A stretch of DNA of 64,000 nucleotides from Phytopythium helicoides. Taxonomy: Eukaryota; Oomycota; Peronosporomycetes; Pythiales; Pythiaceae. The notes beneath the pieces were generated by a model. That model was not told where the DNA came from. It searched no databases and was given only the letters and a program-made list of their open reading frames with translations. This document shows positions 1-12,000 of the stretch, piece by piece (positions within the stretch are counted from its first letter, which is position 1; each line of letters opens with the position of its first letter). The DNA lies in assembly GCA_024867545.1 (NCBI GenBank), contig JANFNE010000016.1, positions 1 through 64,000 on the forward strand, given 5' to 3'. The position numbers were made by a program, and so were the translations under genes.

Positions 1-2
1 GC

Positions 3-3000
3 TCGAGCGAGTCTGGCGCGGGCGGCAACGTGGGCGTGTACTCCGGCGTGGGTGGCACGAGCAGTGGCGCCGTGGAAGTGATGAGCGGCAGCGCGACGAC
101 GTCTACGGGTCCGAGCGGAGCCACGGTGGTCGGCAGTGGCACGTCCGCAAGCTCATCTTCGGGCGATGTGACGGTGGTGTCGGGCGATTCTGCGAGCACA
201 AGCAGCAGCAGCGGCTCGGTCCGTGTGTCGTCTGGTGGGTCGGCGTCTACGGCCGGTTCCGTGTCTGTGTCTGGCGGCGCGAGCAGTCAGTCAACGGGAG
301 GTTCCGTGTCGTTGTTGAGCGGATCGGGTGTTTCCGGCAGCGGCGGTGTGTCCGTGTCTAGCGCCGTGTCATCTGGAAGCAGCGTGTCGGGTGCGGTTCG
401 AGTGCAGTCTGGCTCGACTGTGGATGGCGCGTCGGGCGAAGTGTTGGTGAGCAGTGGATCCAGCGCGACGTCTGTTGGTGGCGCTGTGCGCGTTGTCGGT
501 GGCTCTAGCACGTCGGCATCCGGCGGGTCTGTGTTGGCGAGCGGAGGCGACTCTGCGAGCGGGTCGTCCGGCAATGTGTCTGTGAGCGGCGGTGTGTCGT
601 CGTCGAGCGGCTCTGGTGGCTCTGTGCGTGTGTTCGGCGGTTCTTCGTCGAGCGGCGCTGGCGGTGATGTGAGCGTGTCAAGCGGCAACTCAAGCAGCGG
701 TTTGTCTGGCGCGGTGCTCGTGTCAAGCGGTTCTGGAGGTGGTATCAGTATCATCCAGGGAAGCAGCGTCGGCAGCAGCGTCGGCAGCGACGTGTTGTTG
801 CAGGGCGGATCGGTGGACAGCGCGAGTGCGGCGCAGTCTGTGAAGATCCTCGGCGCCAGCAACGCGCAGGGCGTGGGCGGCAATGTGACGGTGGATGGTG
901 GGTCGTCGTCCGGCTCTGTTGGCGGCTCTGTGTCTTTGACGAGTGGGGATGGCTTGTCGACGAGCGGCTCTGTGGTGATCTCGACGCACGGTGCTGCGAG
1001 CAGCAGCAGTAGCAGCAGCGGCAACGTGACCGTGACGAGCGGCGACTCTGGCGTGTCGAGCGGGTCCGTGCGCATTGGAAGCGGATCGTCGACGTCGTCT
1101 ATTGCCGGGAAGATCGAGGTCGCGGGCGGATCTTCCGTGAGCGGCAGCGGCGCGTCCATCTCTCTGTCGAGTGGTGCGTCGTCGAGTGGCGCGGGCGGCA
1201 GCGTGAGCATCCTGAGCGGTGCTAGCGAGTCGACGACAAGCGGCGCGGTGAGCGTGGGTTCAAGTGCTGTGACGGGGGCCGTGGAGAGCGGAGTCGTGCG
1301 TGTTTCAAGCGGCTCTGCATCTGGCGGCGCGTCCGGTTCGGTGTCGATCTCGTCGGGTGCGTCCACGACTGCTTCTGGCGGTGTGGTGAGCGTGTCTGGC
1401 GGCTCTGGTGGCCTGTCTGGAGGAAACGTGACTTTCTCTGGCGGCGCGAGCTCTGCGTCTGTCGGCACTGGCGGGTCTTTGTCGGTGTCTGGCGGCGCTG
1501 GATCGGTCGGCGGCGACGTGAGTGTGTCGGGCGGTACAAGCTCTTCGACTGCCGGCGCCTCGGTGCGTGTGTCGAGTGGCGCGAGCTCGACGACGAGCGG
1601 CGGTGTGTTCGTGTCAAGCGCGACTGGCGCGAGCTCCGGTGCGGTGACGCTGTCGAGTGGGTCAGCGAGCAGCGTCTCTGCCGGCGACATTGTCGTGTCG
1701 GTGGGATCGTCCATTGCGGACGGTGGTCGCGTGGCTGTGTCTGGCGGCTCGAGCTCGACGGGTGCTGCCGGAGAAGTCTTGATCTCTGGCGGCGCGAGCT
1801 CTGCGAGCACGACGTCGGCGAGTACGGCTGCCGGTGGCGTGCAGCTCGTGGGTGGTTCTTCAGCTGGGAGCCACGCGGGCGGCGTCATCTCGGTGTCGGG
1901 CGGCTCTGGAAGTCAGCTTGGAGGAAGCGTGGCGGTGACGAGCGGTGTCGGCAGCACGAGCAGCGGCGACGTGTCGTTGGAGTCGTCGTCTGCGGCGGCG
2001 TCTAGCACAAGTGGCGCGAGCGGGTCGGTGTCTGTATCAAGCGGCGCTGGCGGCAGCAGCAGTGGTGCGTCCGGCGACGTGCGCGTCGTTAGCGGCGCCA
2101 CAACGGGAAGCACGGCCGGCGTTGTGACGATTGCCGGCGGTGCGAGCACCTCTAGCGGCGGCGGCTCGGTGTCTGTGTCAGGCGGGAGCAGCGGCAGCGG
2201 CGTCCGTGGTGGCTCGGTGTCTTTGACGAGCGGCACGGGTGGTGTGGGCGCCTCAAGCGGCGACGTGACGGTGGGAAGCGGTGTCTCGTCCGGCATCGAC
2301 AGCAGTGGTGTTGTGCGCGTGGCAACCGGCGCTTCGGCGTCGGGGTCGTCAGGCGTGGTGTCGCTGATGTCTGGCGACAGCTCTGCCGGCTCGAGCGGGT
2401 CCGTGACGGTGGGTACGGGATCCTCGGGCACTGCATCAGACGCGGGCAATGTGACCATCGCTGGTGGCTCGTCGACGTCCACCGGTCGCGGAGGCTCCGT
2501 GTCGCTGACTTCCGGTCCGGACGGAGTGGTGCACGTGAGCACTGGTGCGCGCTCCACGTCTACGGGAAGCTCGATCTCGATCTCGGCCGGCACCAGCTCG
2601 ACGAGTGCAGTCGGCGGAGCCACGGTGGCCGTGAATGGCGGGTCGCTGAGCGCCTCGAGCGGTGCAGCTGGCGGCGTCTCGGTGTCCGGCGGTGCAGCGA
2701 CGGGCGCATCTGGTTCCGCGGTGGGCGGTGGTGCGTCCTTGTCGGGAGGCTCGAGCGAGTCTGGCGCGGGCGGCAACGTGGGCGTGTACTCCGGCGTGGG
2801 TGGCACGAGCAGTGGCGCCGTGGAAGTGATGAGCGGCAGCGCGACGACGTCTACGGGTCCGAGCGGAGCCACGGTGGTCGGCAGTGGCACGTCCGCAAGC
2901 TCATCTTCAGGCGATGTGACGGTGGTGTCGGGCGATTCTGCGAGCACAAGCAGCAGCAGCGGCTCGGTCCGTGTGTCGTCTGGTGGGTCGGCGTCTACGG

Positions 3001-6000
3001 CCGGTTCCGTGTCTGTGTCTGGCGGCGCGAGCAGTCAGTCAACGGGAGGTTCCGTGTCGTTGTTGAGCGGATCGGGTGTTACCGGCAGCGGCGATGTGTC
3101 CGTGTCTAGCGCCGTGTCATCTGGAAGCAGCGTGTCGGGTGCGGTTCGAGTGCAGTCTGGCTCGACTGTGGATGGCGCGTCGGGCGAAGTGTTGGTGAGC
3201 AGTGGATCCAGCGCGACGTCTGTTGGTGGCGCTGTGCGCGTTGTCGGTGGCTCTAGCACGTCGGCATCCGGCGGGTCTGTGTTGGCGAGCGGAGGCGACT
3301 CTGCGAGCGGGTCGTCCGGCAATGTGTCTGTGAGCGGCGGTGTGTCGTCGTCGAGCGGCTCTGGTGGCTCTGTGCGTGTGTTCGGCGGTTCTTCGTCGAG
3401 CGGCGCTGGCGGTGACGTGAGCGTGTCAAGCGGCAACTCAAGCAGCGGTTTGTCTGGCGCGGTGCTCGTGTCAAGCGGTTCTGGAGGTGGTATCAGTATC
3501 ATCCAGGGAAGCAGCGTCGGCAGCAGCGTCGGCAGCGACGTGTTGTTGCAGGGCGGATCGGTGGACAGCGCGAGTGCGGCGCAGTCTGTGAAGATCCTCG
3601 GCGCCAGCAACGCGCAGGGCGTGGGCGGCAATGTGACGGTGGATGGTGGGTCGTCGTCCGGCTCTGTTGGCGGCTCTGTGTCTTTGACGAGTGGGGATGG
3701 CTTGTCGACGAGCGGCTCTGTGGTGATCTCGACGCTCGGTGCTGCGAGCAGCAGCAGTAGCAGCAGCGGCAACGTGACCGTGACGAGCGGCGACTCTGGC
3801 GTGTCGAGCGGGTCCGTGCGCATTGGAAGCGGATCGTCGACGTCGTCTATTGCCGGGAAGATCGAGGTCGCGGGCGGATCTTCCGTGAGCGGCAGCGGCG
3901 CGTCCATCTCTCTGTCGAGTGGTGCGTCGTCGAGTGGCGCGGGCGGCAGCGTGAGCATCCTGAGCGGTGCTAGCGAGTCGACGACAAGCGGCGCGGTGAG
4001 CGTGGGTTCAAGTGCTGTGACGGGGGCCGTGGAGAGCGGAGTCGTGCGTGTTTCAAGCGGCTCTGCATCTGGCGGCGCGTCCGGTTCGGTGTCGATCTCG
4101 TCGGGTGCGTCCACGACTGCTTCTGGCGGTGTGGTGAGCGTGTCTGGCGGCTCTGGTGGCCTGTCTGGAGGAAACGTGACTTTCTCTGGCGGCGCGAGCT
4201 CTGCGTCTGTCGGCACTGGCGGGTCTTTGTCGGTGTCTGGCGGCGCTGGATCGGTCGGCGGCGACGTGAGTGTGTCGGGCGGTACAAGCTCTTCGACTGC
4301 CGGCGCCTCGGTGCGTGTGTCGAGTGGCGCGAGCTCGACGACGAGCGGCGGTGTGTTCGTGTCAAGCGCGACTGGCGCGAGCTCCGGTGCGGTGACGCTG
4401 TCGAGTGGGTCAGCGAGCAGCGTCTCTGCCGGCGACATTGTCGTGTCGGTGGGATCGTCCATTGCGGACGGTGGTCGCGTGGCTGTGTCTGGCGGCTCGA
4501 GCTCGACGGGTGCTGCCGGAGAAGTCTTGATCTCTGGCGGCGCGAGCTCTGCGAGCACGACGTCGGCGAGTACGGCTGCCGGTGGCGTGCAGCTCGTGGG
4601 TGGTTCTTCAGCTGGGAGCCACGCGGGCGGCGTCATCTCGGTGTCGGGCGGCTCTGGAAGTCAGCTTGGAGGAAGCGTGGCGGTGACGAGCGGTGTCGGC
4701 AGCACGAGCAGCGGCGACGTGTCGTTGGAGTCGTCGTCTGCGGCGGCGTCTAGCACAAGTGGCGCGAGCGGGTCGGTGTCTGTATCAAGCGGCGCTGGCG
4801 GCAGCAGCAGTGGTGCGTCCGGCGACGTGCGCGTCGTTAGCGGCTCCACAACGGGAAGCACGGCCGGCGTTGTGACGATTGCCGGCGGTGCGAGCACCTC
4901 TAGCGGCGGCGGCTCGGTGTCTGTGTCAGGCGGGAGCAGCGGCAGCGGCGTCCGTGGTGGCTCGGTGTCTTTGACGAGCGGCACGGGTGGTGTGGGCGCC
5001 TCAAGCGGCGACGTGACGGTGGGAAGCGGTGTCTCGTCCGGCATCGACAGCAGTGGTGTTGTGCGCGTGGCAACCGGCGCTTCGGCGTCGGGGTCGTCAG
5101 GCGTGGTGTCGCTGATGTCTGGCGACAGCTCTGCCGGCTCGAGCGGGTCCGTGACGGTGGGTACGGGATCCTCGGGCACTGCATCAGACGCGGGCAATGT
5201 GACCATCGCTGGTGGCTCGTCGACGTCCACCGGTCGCGGAGGCTCCGTGTCGCTGACTTCCGGTCCGGACGGAGTGGTGTACGTGAGCACTGGTGCGCGC
5301 TCCACGTCTACGGGAAGCTCGATCTCGATCTCGGCCGGCACCAGCTCGACGAGTGCAGTCGGCGGAGCCACGGTGGCCGTGAATGGCGGGTCGCTGAGCG
5401 CCTCGAGCGGTGCAGCTGGCGGCGTCTCGGTGTCCGGCGGTGCAGCGACGGGCGCATCTGGTTCCGCGGTGGGCGGTGGTGCGTCCTTGTCGGGAGGCTC
5501 GAGCGAGTCTGGCGCGGGCGGCAACGTGGGCGTGTACTCCGGCGTGGGTGGCACGAGCAGTGGCGCCGTGGAAGTGATGAGCGGCAGCGCGACGACGTCT
5601 ACGGGTCCGAGCGGAGCCACGGTGGTCGGCAGTGGCACGTCCGCAAGCTCATCTTCGGGCGATGTGACGGTGGTGTCGGGCGATTCTGCGAGCACAAGCA
5701 GCAGCAGCGGCTCGGTCCGTGTGTCGTCTGGTGGGTCGGCGTCTACGGCCGGTTCCGTGTCTGTGTCTGGCGGCGCGAGCAGTCAGTCAACGGGAGGTTC
5801 CGTGTCGTTGTTGAGCGGATCGGGTGTTTCCGGCAGCGGCGATGTGTCCGTGTCTAGCGCCGTGTCATCTGGAAGCAGCGTGTCGGGTGCGGTTCGAGTG
5901 CAGTCTGGCTCGACTGTGGATGGCGCGTCGGGCGAAGTGTTGGTGAGCAGTGGATCCAGCGCGACGTCTGTTGGTGGCGCTGTGCGCGTTGTCGGTGGCT

Positions 6001-9000
6001 CTAGCACGTCGGCATCCGGCGGGTCTGTGTTGGCGAGCGGAGGCGACTCTGCGAGCGGGTCGTCCGGCAATGTGTCTGTGAGCGGCGGTGTGTCGTCGTC
6101 GAGCGGCTCTGGTGGCTCTGTGCGTGTGTTCGGCGGTTCTTCGTCGAGCGGCGCTGGCGGTGACGTGAGCGTGTCAAGCGGCAACTCAAGCAGCGGTTTG
6201 TCTGGCGCGGTGCTCGTGTCAAGCGGTTCTGGAGGTGGTATCAGTATCATCCAGGGAAGCAGCGTCGGCAGCAGCGTCGGCAGCGACGTGTTGTTGCAGG
6301 GCGGATCGGTGGACAGCGCGAGTGCGGCGCAGTCTGTGAAGATCCTCGGCGCCAGCAACGCGCAGGGCGTGGGCGGCAATGTGACGGTGGATGGTGGGTC
6401 GTCGTCCGGCTCTGTTGGCGGCTCTGTGTCTTTGACGAGTGGGGATGGCTTGTCGACGAGCGGCTCTGTGGTGATCTCGACGCTCGGTGCTGCGAGCAGC
6501 AGCAGTAGCAGCAGCGGCAACGTGACCGTGACGAGCGGCGACTCTGGCGTGTCGAGCGGGTCCGTGCGCATTGGAAGCGGATCGTCGACGTCGTCTATTG
6601 CCGGGAAGATCGAGGTTGCGGGCGGATCTTCCGTTAGCGGCAGCGGCGCGTCCATCTCTCTGTCGAGTGGTGCGTCGTCGAGTGGCGCGGGCGGCAGCGT
6701 GAGCATCCTGAGCGGTGCTAGCGAGTCGACGACAAGCGGCGCGGTGAGCGTGGGTTCAAGTGCTGTGACGGGGGCCGTGGAGAGCGGAGTCGTGCGTGTT
6801 TCAAGCGGCTCTGCATCTGGCGGCGCGTCCGGTTCGGTGTCGATCTCGTCGGGTGCGTCCACGACTGCTTCTGGCGGTGTGGTGAGCGTGTCTGGCGGCT
6901 CTGGTGGCCTGTCTGGAGGAAACGTGACTTTCTCTGGCGGCGCGAGCTCTGCGTCTGTCGGCACTGGCGGGTCTTTGTCGGTGTCTGGCGGCGCTGGATC
7001 GGTCGGCGGCGACGTGAGTGTGTCGGGCGGTACAAGCTCTTCGACTGCCGGCGCCTCGGTGCGTGTGTCGAGTGGCGCGAGCTCGACGACGAGCGGCGGT
7101 GTGTTCGTGTCAAGCGCGACTGGCGCGAGCTCCGGTGCGGTGACGCTGTCGAGTGGGTCAGCGAGCAGCGTCTCTGCCGGCGACATTGTCGTGTCGGTGG
7201 GATCGTCCATTGCGGACGGTGGTCGCGTGGCTGTGTCTGGCGGCTCGAGCTCGACGGGTGCTGCCGGAGAAGTCTTGATCTCTGGCGGCGCGAGCTCTGC
7301 GAGCACGACGTCGGCGAGTACGGCTGCCGGTGGCGTGCAGCTCGTGGGTGGTTCTTCAGCTGGGAGCCACGCGGGCGGCGTCATCTCGGTGTCGGGCGGC
7401 TCTGGAAGTCAGCTTGGAGGAAGCGTGGCGGTGACGAGCGGTGTCGGCAGCACGAGCAGCGGCGACGTGTCGTTGGAGTCGTCGTCTGCGGCGGCGTCTA
7501 GCACAAGTGGCGCGAGCGGGTCGGTGTCTGTATCAAGCGGCGCTGGCGGCAGCAGCAGTGGTGCGTCCGGCGACGTGCGCGTCGTTAGCGGCGCCACAAC
7601 GGGAAGCACGGCCGGCGTTGTGACGATTGCCGGCGGTGCGAGCACCTCTAGCGGCGGCGGCTCGGTGTCTGTGTCAGGCGGGAGCAGCGGCAGCGGCGTC
7701 CGTGGTGGCTCGGTGTCTTTGACGAGCGGCACGGGTGGTGTGGGCGCCTCAAGCGGCGACGTGACGGTGGGAAGCGGTGTCTCGTCCGGCATCGACAGCA
7801 GTGGTGTTGTGCGCGTGGCAACCGGCGCTTCGGCGTCGGGGTCGTCAGGCGTGGTGTCGCTGATGTCTGGCGACAGCTCTGCCGGCTCGAGCGGGTCCGT
7901 GACGGTGGGTACGGGATCCTCGGGCACTGCATCAGACGCGGGCAATGTGACCATCGCTGGTGGCTCGTCGACGTCCACCGGTCGCGGAGGCTCCGTGTCG
8001 CTGACTTCCGGTCCGGACGGAGTGGTGCACGTGAGCACTGGTGCGCGCTCCACGTCTACGGGAAGCTCGATCTCGATCTCGGCCGGCACCAGCTCGACGA
8101 GTGCAGTCGGCGGAGCCACGGTGGCCGTGAATGGCGGGTCGCTGAGCGCCTCGAGCGGTGCAGCTGGCGGCGTCTCGGTGTCCGGCGGTGCAGCGACGGG
8201 CGCATCTGGTTCCGCGGTGGGCGGTGGTGCGTCCTTGTCGGGAGGCTCGAGCGAGTCTGGCGCGGGCGGCAACGTGGGCGTGTACTCCGGCGTGGGTGGC
8301 ACGAGCAGTGGCGCCGTGGAAGTGATGAGCGGCAGCGCGACGACGTCTACGGGTCCGAGCGGAGCCACGGTGGTCGGCAGTGGCACGTCCGCAAGCTCAT
8401 CTTCGGGCGATGTGACGGTGGTGTCGGGCGATTCTGCGAGCACAAGCAGCAGCAGCGGCTCGGTCCGTGTGTCGTCTGGTGGGTCGGCGTCTACGGCCGG
8501 TTCCGTGTCTGTGTCTGGCGGCGCGAGCAGTCAGTCAACGGGAGGTTCCGTGTCGTTGTTGAGCGGATCGGGTGTTTCCGGCAGCGGCGATGTGTCCGTG
8601 TCTAGCGCCGTGTCATCTGGAAGCAGCGTGTCGGGTGCGGTTCGAGTGCAGTCTGGCTCGACTGTGGATGGCGCGTCGGGCGAAGTGTTGGTGAGCAGTG
8701 GATCCAGCGCGACGTCTGTTGGTGGCGCTGTGCGCGTTGTCGGTGGCTCTAGCACGTCGGCATCCGGCGGGTCTGTGTTGGCGAGCGGAGGCGACTCTGC
8801 GAGCGGGTCGTCCGGCAATGTGTCTGTGAGCGGCGGTGTGTCGTCGTCGAGCGGCTCTGGTGGCTCTGTGCGTGTGTTCGGCGGTTCTTCGTCGAGCGGC
8901 GCTGGCGGTGACGTGAGCGTGTCAAGCGGCAACTCAAGCAGCGGTTTGTCTGGCGCGGTGCTCGTGTCAAGCGGTTCTGGAGGTGGTATCAGTATCATCC

Positions 9001-12000
9001 AGGGAAGCAGCGTCGGCAGCAGCGTCGGCAGCGACGTGTTGTTGCAGGGCGGATCGGTGGACAGCGCGAGTGCGGCGCAGTCTGTGAAGATCCTCGGCGC
9101 CAGCAACGCGCAGGGCGTGGGCGGCAATGTGACGGTGGATGGTGGGTCGTCGTCCGGCTCTGTTGGCGGCTCTGTGTCTTTGACGAGTGGGGATGGCTTG
9201 TCGACGAGCGGCTCGGTGGTGATCTCGACGCTCGGTGCTGCGAGCAGCAGCAGTAGCAGCAGCGGCAACGTGACCGTGACGAGCGGCGACTCTGGCGTGT
9301 CGAGCGGGTCCGTGCGCATTGGAAGCGGATCGTCGACGTCGTCTATTGCCGGGAAGATCGAGGTCGCGGGCGGATCTTCCGTTAGCGGCAGCGGCGCGTC
9401 CATCTCTCTGTCGAGTGGTGCGTCGTCGAGTGGCGCGGGCGGCAGCGTGAGCATCCTGAGCGGTGCTAGCGAGTCGACGACAAGCGGCGCGGTGAGCGTG
9501 GGTTCAAGTGCTGTGACGGGGGCCGTGGAGAGCGGAGTCGTGCGTGTTTCAAGCGGCTCTGCATCTGGCGGCGCGTCCGGTTCGGTGTCGATCTCGTCGG
9601 GTGCGTCCACGACTGCTTCTGGCGGTGTGGTGAGCGTGTCTGGCGGCTCTGGTGGCCTGTCTGGAGGAAACGTGACTTTCTCTGGCGGCGCGAGCTCTGC
9701 GTCTGTCGGCACTGGCGGGTCTTTGTCGGTGTCTGGCGGCGCTGGATCGGTCGGCGGCGACGTGAGTGTGTCGGGCGGTACAAGCTCTTCGACTGCCGGC
9801 GCCTCGGTGCGTGTGTCGAGTGGCGCGAGCTCGACGACGAGCGGCGGTGTGTTCGTGTCAAGCGCGACTGGCGCGAGCTCCGGTGCGGTGACGCTGTCGA
9901 GTGGGTCAGCGAGCAGCGTCTCTGCCGGCGACATTGTCGTGTCGGTGGGATCGTCCATTGCGGACGGTGGTCGCGTGGCTGTGTCTGGCGGCTCGAGCTC
10001 GACGGGTGCTGCCGGAGAAGTCTTGATCTCTGGCGGCGCGAGCTCTGCGAGCACGACGTCGGCGAGTACGGCTGCCGGTGGCGTGCAGCTCGTGGGTGGT
10101 TCTTCAGCTGGGAGCCACGCGGGCGGCGTCATCTCGGTGTCGGGCGGCTCTGGAAGTCAGCTTGGAGGAAGCGTGGCGGTGACGAGCGGTGTCGGCAGCA
10201 CGAGCAGCGGCGACGTGTCGTTGGAGTCGTCGTCTGCGGCGGCGTCTAGCACAAGTGGCGCGAGCGGGTCGGTGTCTGTATCAAGCGGCGCTGGCGGCAG
10301 CAGCAGTGGTGCGTCCGGCGACGTGCGCGTCGTTAGCGGCGCCACAACGGGAAGCACGGCCGGCGTTGTGACGATTGCCGGCGGTGCGAGCACCTCTAGC
10401 GGCGGCGGCTCGGTGTCTGTGTCAGGCGGGAGCAGCGGCAGCGGCGTCCGTGGTGGCTCGGTGTCTTTGACGAGCGGCACGGGTGGTGTGGGCGCCTCAA
10501 GCGGCGACGTGACGGTGGGAAGCGGTGTCTCGTCCGGCGTCGACAGCAGTGGTGTTGTGCGCGTGGCAACCGGCGCTTCGGCGTCGGGGTCGTCAGGCGT
10601 GGTGTCGCTGATGTCTGGCGACAGCTCTGCCGGCTCGAGCGGGTCCGTGACGGTGGGTACGGGATCCTCGGGCACTGCATCAGACGCGGGCAATGTGACC
10701 ATCGCTGGTGGCTCGTCGACGTCCACCGGTCGCGGAGGCTCCGTGTCGCTGACTTCCGGTCCGGACGGAGTGGTGCACGTGAGCACTGGTGCGCGCTCCA
10801 CGTCTACGGGAAGCTCGATCTCGATCTCGGCCGGCACCAGCTCGACGAGTGCAGTCGGCGGAGCCACGGTGGCCGTGAATGGCGGGTCGCTGAGCGCCTC
10901 GAGCGGTGCAGCTGGCGGCGTCTCGGTGTCCGGCGGTGCAGCGACGGGCGCATCTGGTTCCGCGGTGGGCGGTGGTGCGTCCTTGTCGGGAGGCTCGAGC
11001 GAGTCTGGCGCGGGCGGCAACGTGGGCGTGTACTCCGGCGTGGGTGGCACGAGCAGTGGCGCCGTGGAAGTGATGAGCGGCAGCGCGACGACGTCTACGG
11101 GTCCGAGCGGAGCCACGGTGGTCGGCAGTGGCACGTCCGCAAGCTCATCTTCGGGCGATGTGACGGTGGTGTCGGGCGATTCTGCGAGCACAAGCAGCAG
11201 CAGCGGCTCGGTCCGTGTGTCGTCTGGTGGGTCGGCGTCTACGGCCGGTTCCGTGTCTGTGTCTGGCGGCGCGAGCAGTCAGTCAACGGGAGGTTCCGTG
11301 TCGTTGTTGAGCGGATCGGGTGTTTCCGGCAGCGGCGATGTGTCCGTGTCTAGCGCCGTGTCATCTGGAAGCAGCGTGTCGGGTGCGGTTCGAGTGCAGT
11401 CTGGCTCGACTGTGGATGGCGCGTCGGGCGAAGTGTTGGTGAGCAGTGGATCCAGCGCGACGTCTGTTGGTGGCGCTGTGCGCGTTGTCGGTGGCTCTAG
11501 CACGTCGGCATCCGGCGGGTCTGTGTTGGCGAGCGGAGGCGACTCTGCGAGCGGGTCGTCCGGCAATGTGTCTGTGAGCGGCGGTGTGTCGTCGTCGAGC
11601 GGCTCTGGTGGCTCTGTGCGTGTGTTCGGCGGTTCTTCGTCGAGCGGCGCTGGCGGTGACGTGAGCGTGTCAAGCGGCAACTCAAGCAGCGGTTTGTCTG
11701 GCGCGGTGCTCGTGTCAAGCGGTTCTGGAGGTGGTATCAGTATCATCCAGGGAAGCAGCGTCGGCAGCAGCGTCGGCAGCGACGTGTTGTTGCAGGGCGG
11801 ATCGGTGGACAGCGCGAGTGCGGCGCAGTCTGTGAAGATCCTCGGCGCCAGCAACGCGCAGGGCGTGGGCGGCAATGTGACGGTGGATGGTGGGTCGTCG
11901 TCCGGCTCTGTTGGCGGCTCTGTGTCTTTGACGAGTGGGGATGGCTTGTCGACGAGCGGCTCGGTGGTGATCTCGACGCTCGGTGCTGCGAGCAGCAGCA

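Noticed and set aside
1000..1025. AGC/AGT trinucleotide run as a microsatellite
   Set aside because: It is the poly-Ser turn of one subunit, constant in all copies, and does not vary in length.
287..1888. Long antisense open frames rich in Pro, Thr, Asp and Leu (533 codons here, repeated in every A copy; 344, 331, 382 and 414 codons in other phases and arrays)
   Set aside because: They are the reverse complement of Ser/Gly/Val codons, which rarely produce stops. They repeat with the array period, have no recognisable domain, and the plus frame is open across all of them.
1945..2127. Short plus-strand frames rich in Arg, Ala and Cys, recurring once per copy
   Set aside because: They are shifted readings of the repeat with no start context or homology, and vanish when the copies are removed.
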